From: Mesobacillus subterraneus
GTDB lineage: Bacteria; Bacillota; Bacilli; Bacillales; Cytobacillaceae
Assembly: GCF_020524355.2 (NCBI RefSeq)
Contig: NZ_CP129019.1
Location: forward strand, 4,710,001-4,774,000
Direction of reading: 5' to 3'
DNA length: 64,000 nucleotides
This document shows, in pieces, positions 46,103 to 54,899 of the stretch. A program made the translations under genes and the position numbers. The notes under the pieces are model-generated. The model searched no databases and was not told the DNA's origin. It saw only the letters and a list, made by a program, of their open reading frames with translations. The stretch's first letter is position 1, and each line of letters opens with the position of its first letter.

Positions 46103-46231
46103 GTGGAGTTCATACAACAGGCTCATAAAGGGACCACTAAAAAGAAGAATCTACCACCACAAGGAAGCACAAAAGAGATTGCGAAGTTTATCGACCTAAC
46201 AGAAGGAGAAATCAAAAAGACACAAAAATAA
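46103..46231 (+). other. Short frame, possible fragment of a toxin-locus gene
   Basis: A 42-residue frame from a GTG: VEFIQQAHKGTTKKKNLPPQ ... KEIAKFIDLTEGEIKKTQK. It lies just upstream of the effector-like gene. It may be the last part of a lost gene. No clear ribosome site and no family; low confidence. The rest of 45967-46432 shows nothing recognisable. Confidence 0.3.
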
Positions 46232-46432
46232 ATATTCTGAGAGAAACTGAGAAGCGCGATGAACTTTGTTTCTTTTTTTATTGACAGGTCCCTAGCACTC
46301 CTCGAATAATGTCGAATGTCTTTTCGTGGTTATTTATTACCTTTTTTTGGTTTTTAAAAGGTAATGTTTTACATTTTTATTCGTATTATCTATAATATTT
46401 TGAAAGGACTATATTCCAGGGAGGTGGTTAGT

Positions 46433-47516
46433 TTGTCTTCGATAAAAATCCATCTGGAGCATGTCAGGAGTACTAATAATGGCTTAGTACGGCAAATAAA
46501 CGGACTAGATAATATTGGAGGAGGGTTGATATCTTTAAAAAATTCTATCGACCACAGAATAAAAAACCGCCAACAGATTGAAGCCAGGCTTACAAAAGCG
46601 GTAAGCAAGGGAAATACAATTCAACATGAATTATCAGGACTAAAGTCTTTTGTAGAGATTTCTATGGGGAAATATACTAATGCTGAGAGAAGGATTAATT
46701 CACATCATGTGAGTGAAATTGCTGCAAAAACTAGCGGGAAAGACAGCAAACAAAAGAAAGTCATAGAAGATTCAATTTTTGAATTTCTTGAAAAGTATGG
46801 AAATACTGCAGTGTTTACTCAAAGTGCTATTGCATCCGCACTTATTTTAGGAAAACAAATCCGCATCCAAAAAAAGAAAGACCATCCTGGAAGAGCGGTA
46901 ATCCATACGGCTAAGTGGATAAAGGGCAAGGGAAACAATGAGTTTTTAAAAACATTAGCAAGAAGAATGGATCAGACCCTTCGAGATCCAGGCATGTTAA
47001 TGAAGGGGTTGAAAACCGCGGACAGTCTTTTAGAGAAGATGACAAGAGCACAGTTGATCGGTATTTCAAAAGCAAAGAGTTTTCCGCACTTCTTGAAGAC
47101 AGTCATTACGGGTATAGATGACGGAGTCCATGGTATCGCAACGTCAAAAATTCCCAGGATGATTGCGAAAAGGGTGTATGCTATTGATGTAGTCTTTAAT
47201 ACTGCCGAGGAAGGTGTAGGTGTATATAGGGAACATCAAAAAGGTACGTTAGATGGCAAGGATATAGCAGTGGCGGCTTCTAACGTAATCATTAAATCCA
47301 GTGCAAGCTGCAGGTGCAATCATAGGAGGCACTCTGGGTGCTTTACTCGGCCCTGGTGGTGCAGCAGTTGGATCATTTATAGGTGGATCTGGTGGTGTTT
47401 GGCTCGGGGATAAGGTAGCAGGTTTTTCAGAAAAGATTATTCGCCAAGGACCTGGTGAAGCAATAAAGGATGTTGGCAACAGCGTCAATAAACAATTGAA
47501 TAAGGGTTTCAATTAG
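46433..47516 (+). pseudogene. WXG/LXG-like secreted effector with glycine-zipper C-terminus, frameshifted
   Basis: TTG at 46433 follows GGGAGGTGG. The first 100 residues are long helices (SSIKIHLEHVRSTNNGLVRQ, LKNSIDHRIKNRQQIEARLT) like type VII secretion substrates. The middle is basic and helical. The last part is glycine-rich and hydrophobic (AAGAIIGGTLGALLGPGGAA, FIGGSGGVWLGDKVAGF), a membrane-active glycine-zipper pattern. Near 47291-47300 the frame slips: NVIIK must go on as PVQAAGAIIGG after removing one T. Total 1,084 bases, one more than 361 codons. It is followed by two genes that could be its chaperone or immunity partners. The exact family is not recognised. Confidence 0.6.
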
Positions 47517-47555
47517 GCAAAGGATTTGTTCAAATGACCATGGGGGAATGAGCTA

Positions 47556-48344
47556 ATGAAGCGACAGGAATTTATACTATCATCAGAGGAACTTAGTTTT
47601 GCTCTGGCATTCTGCCAGTATGACGGACTTGCATCTTCCATCTTAAAGGAAAGTGTGGGGGACGTAACAGAAGAAGGTATTGAACTGATTTTCCAAACGG
47701 CTTCCAGGAGTTTATTTACCAAAGGAATATTGCTGAACCTTGATGAAGGGAAACCAAATAAGGCATTTGATGAAGGTTTTAGCGAAATTTTACAGGATAT
47801 GGCGACATCCAATAATATGTTCCGGGCTTACAACGAAAATGAAAATGGCTAATTTGTTCTTACTGCCCATAGCAGCAGAAATGGACTAATCTTTCACTTA
47901 GTCTCAAATCAAATTGTTCACGTTTTAAGTGAACTGAACCAGGGGGAATTAATAGAGGAAATTACAGCTTTTTTTCAGCCGGAATTTAAAAACTGGGATT
48001 CGTTGCAATTTTCAGTTAAGGAAAACAACTTTGAAGAGTTCATGGAATCCGTCAAGTTAAAGAAACCGATTAACCTTGACGAGACTGCCGATCAATTCGT
48101 GAATGATTTTCATAAGAATAAGGGGAATATCGTTAACTTTTCTTTGATTCGTACAGAGGATGAAGGACTCCCGCACTTCCTCGATGTTGTAATGCTGCTT
48201 GTTGGGAAAGATCGAATATGGGCGATTATGGAAGAGACGGTTGAAAGGGAAAAAAACATTATCTTTAAAACTCTTCATAAAATAGAATGGCAACAATTAT
48301 TGGAATCAGTCTTATCTCAATTGGCAACCAGTAAAATATCTTGA
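47556..48344 (+). pseudogene. Possible secretion-chaperone-like protein, interrupted by TAA
   Basis: A 262-codon frame with one in-frame TAA at 47850-47852. It begins MKRQEFILSSEELSFALAFC and continues after the stop as FVLTAHSSRNGLIFHLVSNQ, VHVLSELNQGELIEEITAFF, NNFEEFMESVKLKKPINLDE and GLPHFLDVVMLLVGKDRIWA. The N-terminal LSSEELxxALA pattern and overall size recall EspG-like chaperones found next to LXG effectors (DUF5081 type), but this is a weak match made from memory. Its position directly after the effector-like gene supports a partner role. Confidence 0.5.
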
Positions 48345-48361
48345 AAGTATTAGGTGAAAAT

Positions 48362-48826
48362 ATGAATATAGTAAAATATCGGACCTCAACCATTATTGGA
48401 CGCTTATTGGTTTGTGCACTCTTTATCTTTTCTGGATTGGCCCTGATTCTCGCAAGCATCTATTTGGAAGCTCCTACTGTCAGAAAAGTATTTTCTGTTG
48501 CTGCAGGTATTCTCGGAATATTGTTTTTTGGCAGAATGGCAATAATGCTTATCTTCCTTTTATTCAATAATAAAAAGATGTTCGGCTACGACCGGGAAAA
48601 CATCACAGTCAGGGACAAGACATTCAAGTTAGATTCCGTTAAAAATGTTGAAGAACAGAATGATATCAAAACTGGATACTTAGGAATAAGGACTCCTGCA
48701 TTTGTACTGAATATAAAGAGCGGGGAATCTATTTACATACCAACTTACTATGTGGTTTCAAAGAAAGATTATCCAATAATCCACAAAACATTAAAGGCAA
48801 TTGTCAGCGATCGGAAAAAGAGATAA
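48362..48826 (+). CDS. Two-helix membrane protein (DUF5381-like)
   Basis: A 154-residue protein. Two membrane helices come early (RLLVCALFIFSGLALILASI and SVAAGILGILFFGRMAIMLI), then a cytoplasmic PH-like beta domain (GYDRENITVRDKTFKLDSVK, TPAFVLNIKSGESIYIPTYY). ATG at 48362 follows AGGTG. Proteins of this architecture (DUF5381) are often found next to LXG effector loci in Bacillus and may be immunity or accessory proteins. It is the third gene of this small locus and the only intact one. Confidence 0.6.
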   Translation: MNIVKYRTSTIIGRLLVCALFIFSGLALILASIYLEAPTVRKVFSVAAGILGILFFGRMAIMLIFLLFNNKKMFGYDRENITVRDKTFKLDSVKNVEEQNDIKTGYLGIRTPAFVLNIKSGESIYIPTYYVVSKKDYPIIHKTLKAIVSDRKKR

Positions 48827-48920
48827 ACAGAAAGCACAGGAACTGTTATTTTTGTTATTTAAAAAACATGTAATATTGTGTAACGGAAGAAACGTATCCC
48901 GGTTCCTGCACTAAACCAAT

Positions 48921-48946
48921 CCCTCTTTCAATGAGGGCTTTTTATT
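48921..48946 (+). terminator. Terminator of the effector locus
   Basis: CCCTC TTTCAAT GAGGG followed by CTTTTTATTG. Downstream, 48947-49295 is AT-rich with no gene and presumably holds the promoter of the CWB2 gene. Confidence 0.65.
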
Positions 48947-49295
48947 GTTTTTCACAAGCTGGATTCTTTATTTATAAGTATTAGAAGTTGTTGATTACAT
49001 GCAGAACGCCCATGTTTTCTAGTTAGATTGATAGCGGACATAGATTGTATGTTCCGAATACTATAATGTCATGCTGCTTTGGGTGAAATTTCTGAAATGA
49101 TAGGATGAAACCAGAATGGCTCAATGGAGTAATTTAAGCGCTTTTCGAAATATGGTAGATTAAAGAAAATTTTTTTGTTCCGACAAAATTCGACTAATAT
49201 GAAGTGTCATTTCCTATATATTATTTTTAGCAATTTACTTTAGGTGAACCGTTGGTACAGTTCAACTCGCGGTTTAAACAAATGGGGGCAAACTT

Positions 49296-50693
49296 GTGAA
49301 AAGAAGTCTTTTATTTTTAGTCGCTTTTGTTTTGTTGTCAAGCTCTTTAATCTCCAGTCCAGCATCAGCTAACAATGGTTACGCAGAAAAGACATTGAAG
49401 TTTCAAAATGATGAAGACTTCCAATATATTCAAGAACAGGAACCGAATGATTCTTTTAACGAAGCGAATGTAATCTCGCTTGAGGACGAGGTCACTGGAA
49501 CGATGAGTTATTTAAATCGGGATATGTACAAGATTACCATTCCGAAAAAAGGTGGTTTTTTTCTTTACGGAGAAGTGCTGGAAGCTTTCACTAGTGTGAC
49601 TGGTGAAATCAGTATTGTAATTTATAAGGAACACTCAGATGGAACCAGGGAGGACTTACCTGAGGTGCGCAGTTCTATTGATAATGCAGGTGGATTTTAT
49701 GCCGAGGCTATTTTAGAACCTGGTACTTACATTTTGCAGTTATCAGACAACTACGATACAACAAGAGGCGAACAATACAGGTTCTCAACAATGATGATGG
49801 AACCTGGTATTGATAGAATTGCTGGTAGTGATAGATATGAAACTGCAGTGAATGTTGCTTATGAAGGCTGGTTTGGTAGTGGTGCCAGTGAAATTGTATT
49901 AGCGACGGGTACAGACTTCCCGGATGCATTAGCGGCAGCGCCGTTAGCCTACTATTTAGATGCACCTATTTTGCTCACACCAAAGAATTCAATGCCTAAT
50001 TCTGTTATTGAAGCAATTCATGATTTAGGTGTAGAAAAGGTAACAATCATTGGCGGTACTGGAGTGGTATCCCGGGCGATTGAAGATTATCTCAACGATA
50101 AACTTAGAGTAACAGTTGAAAGGATTGCGGGAAGCACCAGGTATGAAACTGCTGTGGGGATTGCAAAAAAACTGCCACTTCAAGAAAACTCTATTGTGGT
50201 TTCAGGACAAAATTATCCTGATGCACTATCTGTTGGGTCATATGCCGCTATTAGTGGAACCCCAATCCTGTTGACTGAGGCAAATAAGCTTCCTGTTGCA
50301 ACGGCAGCTGAAGCAAAGAAATATAAAAATACATTTGTTATTGGCGGGACAGGGGCAGTGTCAGAAAATGTATATAACCAATTGCCTGACCCTTATCGAA
50401 TCAGTGGACAAAACCGTTACGAAACATCGGCGAATGTAACAAAATACTTCTTTGGAGCAGGAATTGATTCTTCCTTCGTTACCACAGGTACAAACTTTGC
50501 GGATGCACTAGCAGGGTCAGTCCTTGCAGGATATTATGTCGAACCAATTGTTTTAACAACTCCAAAGACCCTTCATCCAGCGGCAAAAGAGCTCTTTGTA
50601 GATGAAGATGTTTTATGGTACACCATTATTGGCGGAACAGGGGCAGTGAGTCCGGTTGTTGAAGATGAGCTTTGGTCAATTATTTATCAATAG
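49296..50693 (+). CDS. Surface protein with three cell-wall-binding repeats (CWB2)
   Basis: A 465-residue secreted protein. The signal peptide is MKRSLLFLVAFVLLSSSLIS with cleavage near ASA. Residues 45-170 form a PPC-like beta domain (EQEPNDSFNEANVISLEDEV, ILEPGTYILQLSDNYD). Then come three CWB2 units: IDRIAGSDRYETAVNVA, VERIAGSTRYETAVGIA and PYRISGQNRYETSANVT, each ending with IGGTG(A/V)VS. CWB2 modules hold proteins to secondary wall polymers without covalent linkage. There is no enzyme domain, so it may act as a wall-bound adhesin or scaffold. A terminator follows. Confidence 0.9.
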   Translation: MKRSLLFLVAFVLLSSSLISSPASANNGYAEKTLKFQNDEDFQYIQEQEPNDSFNEANVISLEDEVTGTMSYLNRDMYKITIPKKGGFFLYGEVLEAFTSVTGEISIVIYKEHSDGTREDLPEVRSSIDNAGGFYAEAILEPGTYILQLSDNYDTTRGEQYRFSTMMMEPGIDRIAGSDRYETAVNVAYEGWFGSGASEIVLATGTDFPDALAAAPLAYYLDAPILLTPKNSMPNSVIEAIHDLGVEKVTIIGGTGVVSRAIEDYLNDKLRVTVERIAGSTRYETAVGIAKKLPLQENSIVVSGQNYPDALSVGSYAAISGTPILLTEANKLPVATAAEAKKYKNTFVIGGTGAVSENVYNQLPDPYRISGQNRYETSANVTKYFFGAGIDSSFVTTGTNFADALAGSVLAGYYVEPIVLTTPKTLHPAAKELFVDEDVLWYTIIGGTGAVSPVVEDELWSIIYQ

Positions 50694-50704
50694 CAAATAA
50701 AAGA

Positions 50705-50735
50705 ATCATAGGGACAATTGTCCCTATGATTTTGT
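50705..50735. terminator. Terminator after the CWB2 gene
   Basis: ATCATAGGGACAATTGTCCCTATGAT (50705-50730) is a perfect palindrome followed by TTTGT. Confidence 0.8.
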
Positions 50736-50860
50736 CATTTCCAGCTGTGTTTTAAGCTCACTTTGGATTCTTTGTTTTTCCTCCTCCGCCACAACTTGAT
50801 AATAGATATCATCAATGATCTTTCCTTTTCCATGGAACTGTATTTGCTGAAGGAGGGATG
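50724..50860 (-). pseudogene. C-terminal fragment of an LCP-family gene
   Basis: The minus strand reads QQIQFHGKGKIIDDIYYQVV and AEEEKQRIQSELKTQLEM, ending at a TAG at 50724-50726. This parallels the end of the intact LCP protein at 7778 (GTKIDGIYYYVVSDEEQQ). Nothing of the rest of the gene is present. The following stretch to 51071 has a small + strand fragment (LSPFFTKKGRRLSEIVEEIK) and no other feature. Confidence 0.6.
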
Positions 50861-51071
50861 ACCTTATTCACTCTGTATTACGGAAGTGAAAGGAGGGATA
50901 AAAAGGGACAGTTCAGGGTTTTTAATAATTTGAGGACATTTTTTAATATTAAGACAAAAGAACTATCACCATTTTTCACCAAAAAAGGCAGGAGATTATC
51001 AGAAATTGTCGAAGAAATTAAGGAGTAGTGATAAAGTAATGGTTAAAAAGTCTTAGGGTGGGATTATTTAT

Positions 51072-51608
51072 ATGGCATTTTATTCACAGTATGTTTCTGT
51101 AGAGAAGATGAATTTAATAAAAAGAGAGGTTACTAGAGCTGGTCAAGAGATGCAATCATACAGGCCTGGTGAGCCATTTACACAGCTTGAGATGGCCTTT
51201 GGCTACGCGGCATTCATGAAGTGGCTGGCGCTAGCGCTTCAAAAACAGCAAAACAACTCTTCGGATTTTTATGAGTTTTATGAAGGATGCAACCATAGTG
51301 CAAGAGAAATAGCAACTCAATTCATGGAGCTTGCTTACCAGGATGCAGGTGTGAATCGGGCATTACGTCATCACTATGGAAGCTTGGATGGCCGAAATGA
51401 GTTGAGGTTGGCTGGACAGGGATTATCAGCATCATTTAATCCCGAATGGAATGGCTCGTTAACAAGGGCGGTCATTATGATTTGTAGGCAACTTGCTTAT
51501 TTTTATACTGGAGTTTTGGGTGATACTTTTGACCTTGCAGGAAAAGGGATTTCCTGGAATGAATTAAATGATGCTTCTTCTATCTGGCTTAGTGAGGTTT
51601 TAAATTAA
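51072..51608 (+). CDS. Unrecognised helical protein, first gene of a three-gene group
   Basis: A 178-residue protein, mainly helical by composition, with no signal peptide or membrane helix. It begins MAFYSQYVSVEKMNLIKREV and has aromatic-rich segments (LEMAFGYAAFMKWLALALQK, AYFYTGVLGDTFDLAGKGIS). RALRHHYGSLDGRNELRLA contains paired histidines but no known motif. The start ATG has only a loose GGGTGGGATT upstream. It lies 79 bases before the HIRAN gene on the same strand. No family is recognised. Confidence 0.6.
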   Translation: MAFYSQYVSVEKMNLIKREVTRAGQEMQSYRPGEPFTQLEMAFGYAAFMKWLALALQKQQNNSSDFYEFYEGCNHSAREIATQFMELAYQDAGVNRALRHHYGSLDGRNELRLAGQGLSASFNPEWNGSLTRAVIMICRQLAYFYTGVLGDTFDLAGKGISWNELNDASSIWLSEVLN

Positions 51609-51687
51609 AAATTTCCCCAGTAAATCATTTTCCTTGCTTAAAACAGCTGATGATAACTACAAAAATTTAAACCAGGAGTGAAATCCA

Positions 51688-52941
51688 TTGTTCACATTAC
51701 TAGTCATAATCGTTATTATTTGGTTCATATCTTCAGCGGGGGGCAGCTCTGGCTCCAGCAGCAGTAGCAACAGCAACAATAATAGCTACTCAAGCAGCAG
51801 TTACAATAGTAATGGGAATACCGGCCGCACTTCATCAACATCAACATCAAAATATGCAAAAGAATATAAATGTACAAAATGCCAGCATATTCATTATTCC
51901 CAGCAAAGCCATTGTGAAAAATGCGGTTGGGAAATTTCTAAGAAACATATACATTTCAGTGCGAATCTTACTGGGGTTACATACGAAGGTCGTCAGGGGA
52001 TTATTGCCCAAACAGAGGAATGGGATCAAATCACACTAAAACGTGATAAGAACAACCAGCATGACCGTAACGCAGTCGGGGTATATAATTCGAATGGCAG
52101 AAGTCTTGGCTGGGTGCCAAAAGGCTATGCTTCCAATATCGCCCCGCAAATGGATAAAGGAATCACATTGTATGCAGAAATTAAAAAAATTGTTGGTGGA
52201 AACGGCTATAATTATGGAATTGAAGTCAGGATTTCTAACGATCTTTCTAAAATGAAAAAGGAAAACTCATCATCAATGCCGAAAACTACACCATCAAAAC
52301 CGGTGGCTCAACCATCTTATAATTCAATGAATCAGAGAAATCACAAAGGAAATGGTGCTGTTGCCACTGCCATTAAGATTCCGGCTGCTGTAAACATTAA
52401 AAATCATGAATCGGTCTACCTTGATTCAATTCTGTTGAGACAATCAAATGCAGAGTCACGAGATGAAGTTCTTATGGTAGTTACTGATTTTGAAAAGTAT
52501 AAAAAGGCTGCTTTACCTTATATGAATAGGCAAAGGATCACGGACTTGCTTGTCAATGATTTAGAGGGCGTCTTCGATAATACTATCATGCTAGCCGGCG
52601 GCAGAGAATCCAATTTTGTCCATCGTCATTACAAAGCGATTTTAATTCAGTTGGCCTACCAATTAGGTTTCCTTATTGACCGGATCCTGCCAGAAACTGC
52701 CCATGCCAGATATGCACAAAATAAGATGAATTGGCTTAGTACAATGGATGTCAGGTTAGAAACTAAATTACTTCAAGGATTTTTTAATAAACATGTCATA
52801 GTGAATGGTGAATCGCCAATCATTTATGACTCAACACAAGGCAGCCAGGTACGGTTATGGGACATTGATGAAATTACATATGTTCTGTCTAATGTCACTG
52901 AACTGGGACAAAAGTTTAAGAGATATATTGAAATGAATTAG
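51688..52941 (+). CDS. Membrane-tethered zinc-ribbon and HIRAN-domain protein
   Basis: A 417-residue protein. Residues 1-16 are one membrane helix (MFTLLVIIVIIWFISSAGG), 20-55 a Ser/Asn/Tyr-rich spacer, and 62-79 a zinc ribbon (CTKC ... CEKC). Residues 88-190 form a HIRAN domain (FSANLTGVTYEGRQGIIAQT, NQHDRNAVGVYNSNGRSLGW, VPKGYASNIAPQMDKG). A helical C-terminal part follows from about 235 (YLDSILLRQSNAESRDEVLM, YKAILIQLAYQLGFLIDRIL). HIRAN domains bind DNA 3' ends in helicases and repair proteins, so a membrane anchor is unexpected. TTG start with an AGGAGTGA site. Role unknown. Confidence 0.8.
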   Translation: MFTLLVIIVIIWFISSAGGSSGSSSSSNSNNNSYSSSSYNSNGNTGRTSSTSTSKYAKEYKCTKCQHIHYSQQSHCEKCGWEISKKHIHFSANLTGVTYEGRQGIIAQTEEWDQITLKRDKNNQHDRNAVGVYNSNGRSLGWVPKGYASNIAPQMDKGITLYAEIKKIVGGNGYNYGIEVRISNDLSKMKKENSSSMPKTTPSKPVAQPSYNSMNQRNHKGNGAVATAIKIPAAVNIKNHESVYLDSILLRQSNAESRDEVLMVVTDFEKYKKAALPYMNRQRITDLLVNDLEGVFDNTIMLAGGRESNFVHRHYKAILIQLAYQLGFLIDRILPETAHARYAQNKMNWLSTMDVRLETKLLQGFFNKHVIVNGESPIIYDSTQGSQVRLWDIDEITYVLSNVTELGQKFKRYIEMN

Positions 52942-53007
52942 CGGATAGACAAAGAATCTTCCTCAGGAGATATCTTGTCTTATCAGAATCATCAGGAGGG
53001 ATTAAAT

Positions 53008-54240
53008 ATGTTTGAGGATGACTATGATGAATACGACTATGCAGAAGAATATGAACCAGATCCCTATGAAGATGAATTAAACAGACAATACAATAAGGTG
53101 AAGAATGAGTTTATTCTAAGCTATATTAGTAAACCGGTTGATCGCCTCACATTCCATCTTTTAAAGGATATATATAAAGATTTAAAAAATATTCCTTACG
53201 AGCAATCAAGTTTAAGAAATTCTTTCATAAAGGATACTGTTGGTCAAATACAAAACCAGTCCTTTAAAAAGAAGTTCTTGACTGAGGCTTTTCTTTACCA
53301 ATTCAGAAACACGAATCTAAATTTAAATCCTGGAGAAAGTTTAAAAATTATTTATGAGGATGATACTTTTAATCTTTCAAAATTGTTCTATGAAAATGGC
53401 CATTATCCTTTTGTCATGAAATTTATCCTGGAGACAGTCAGCAGGGCGGAAAAGAATAAACCTGCTGAAACTTACACAAGGAGCAAGTACACAGTCGATC
53501 ACAGTCATGATGATGACAATGAATACAGCGATGTACTTTATTGGGAAGCAGTTCATGATGGGGAGATCGTTCCTGATGAATACGTGGATAATAATGACTC
53601 TGACTTTGACTCCTATGACGATTACTATTCATATGACAGAGAGGATTCTAAGATTTATTCCGACCCCGAACGCATTGCCAGTAAACTTGAAAAGTATATT
53701 AAGTTATTAGAGGAAGAAACAGCATTTACAATACCTATGAATGACCAGGTGCAATTCTTGGAAAAGTTTAAAAAGCATTCCTTTACCGCAAAAAGTTTTT
53801 TATCAGACTTAATGATCAAGAAGCACATTGACAATGTTTTAGGTGAACTGGAGAGATTGAGTGAGGCTGTAGGGCTTGATGTGGAGATTTCTTCTTCCTT
53901 TGACAAAAAGCTTAACTTCAACAGGAAAGATGGAAGCAGATATTTAGAGTTGACTTTCTTTAAGGAAGTGAATGATAAAGAGAGTTGGGGAAGCAATGAT
54001 TTTAGCCTCTATATTGATAACATAAAGAAAAATGTCTCTACGCCAGATCTGGAGTTTGTTTTATCTGTACTACAAACAGTTGGTTATGATGTTGACCACC
54101 GGTATATTGATTTTGTATATGAAGTACTGGAAAAAGACGACTTCTTTGGCGATAATCATATAAAGTTCCCTTCGGGGCTGAAAATTAAAGCGATCAATCA
54201 TGGAAACGAGTTGCGCCAATTTTTGGAATGGCAGGACTAA
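53008..54240 (+). CDS. Unrecognised acidic protein, third gene of the HIRAN group
   Basis: A 410-residue, strongly acidic protein. It begins MFEDDYDEYDYAEEYEPDPY and has a second acidic patch near residue 190 (NDSDFDSYDDYYSYDREDSK). Between and after these are helical segments (PVDRLTFHLLKDIYKDLKNI; VQFLEKFKKHSFTAKSFLSD). No signal peptide and no known domain. ATG at 53008 has a strong AGGAGGG; an alternative TTG at 52975 also has a usable site. It lies 66 bases after the HIRAN gene, suggesting one operon. Confidence 0.65.
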   Translation: MFEDDYDEYDYAEEYEPDPYEDELNRQYNKVKNEFILSYISKPVDRLTFHLLKDIYKDLKNIPYEQSSLRNSFIKDTVGQIQNQSFKKKFLTEAFLYQFRNTNLNLNPGESLKIIYEDDTFNLSKLFYENGHYPFVMKFILETVSRAEKNKPAETYTRSKYTVDHSHDDDNEYSDVLYWEAVHDGEIVPDEYVDNNDSDFDSYDDYYSYDREDSKIYSDPERIASKLEKYIKLLEEETAFTIPMNDQVQFLEKFKKHSFTAKSFLSDLMIKKHIDNVLGELERLSEAVGLDVEISSSFDKKLNFNRKDGSRYLELTFFKEVNDKESWGSNDFSLYIDNIKKNVSTPDLEFVLSVLQTVGYDVDHRYIDFVYEVLEKDDFFGDNHIKFPSGLKIKAINHGNELRQFLEWQD

Positions 54241-54382
54241 ATTTTTGATAAAGCGGCAATCGATGGTTTTGATGACCATATTTTTTACTAAAGAGGTGTT
54301 CATACATCTCTTTTTTGCTTATCCTCTTTAGGATTATCATTAACTCACTATGGTTAGGCTGATACCTAAGAGGGTGATGCGA

Positions 54383-54829
54383 GTGATTATAAATTATAAA
54401 CTGATGTTCGGAATGGATAAGCTGATGCATTTTATTGGTTTTGCAGGTATCTCAGCATTGATAGGTGTCTTTATGTTAATTATCTCAGACCGCGACCGAG
54501 TCAAAGACCAGTTAAGTGTTATATGGTTTGTGTTGGTAACTATTGGAATAATTGAAGAGTACCGGCAGTACCTGGATCCAGTCAGAAGTTCGGAGTTCTT
54601 TGATGCCATTGCAAATATTTTTGGAGTGACAACAGGGGTGGGCATTACATTGGGAGTATCTTATATTCTTGCTTCTAAGCAAGAGATTCTTTCGAATGTT
54701 TTTCGTCTATATCCCATGATTCTGATAATGTTGTTAATAGGCTTGCTGTACTTTAATGAAAGGCCTTTTCTAATTGATGTGTCTATTCGCGAACAAGTCA
54801 GGAGTCTGGCCGCACTAATTGGCTTTTAG
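54383..54829 (+). CDS. VanZ-like membrane protein
   Basis: A VanZ-family membrane protein of about 148 residues with four helices. MDKLMHFIGFAGISALIGVF is the family start with its conserved DKxxHF. IIEEYRQYLDPVRSSEFFDA followed by IANIFGV is the second signature (ExxQ/RxxxPxRxxxxxDxxxN). GTG at 54383 best fits the AGAGGG site; ATG at 54377 and 54350 are alternatives. VanZ-like proteins are found in many Firmicutes, sometimes near cell-wall genes; the biochemical role is unclear. Confidence 0.85.
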   Translation: MIINYKLMFGMDKLMHFIGFAGISALIGVFMLIISDRDRVKDQLSVIWFVLVTIGIIEEYRQYLDPVRSSEFFDAIANIFGVTTGVGITLGVSYILASKQEILSNVFRLYPMILIMLLIGLLYFNERPFLIDVSIREQVRSLAALIGF

Positions 54830-54859
54830 TTCAGAAGGTATTATAAAGCAATCACATAA

Positions 54860-54886
54860 AAAAGCGGAGGGGTCACCCTCCGCTTT
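54860..54886. terminator. Bidirectional terminator
   Basis: AAAAGCGGAGGG pairs with CCCTCCGCTTTT around GTCA. It serves the convergent vanZ-like and M14 peptidase genes. Confidence 0.85.
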
Positions 54887-54899
54887 TCTCGTCATCCTC

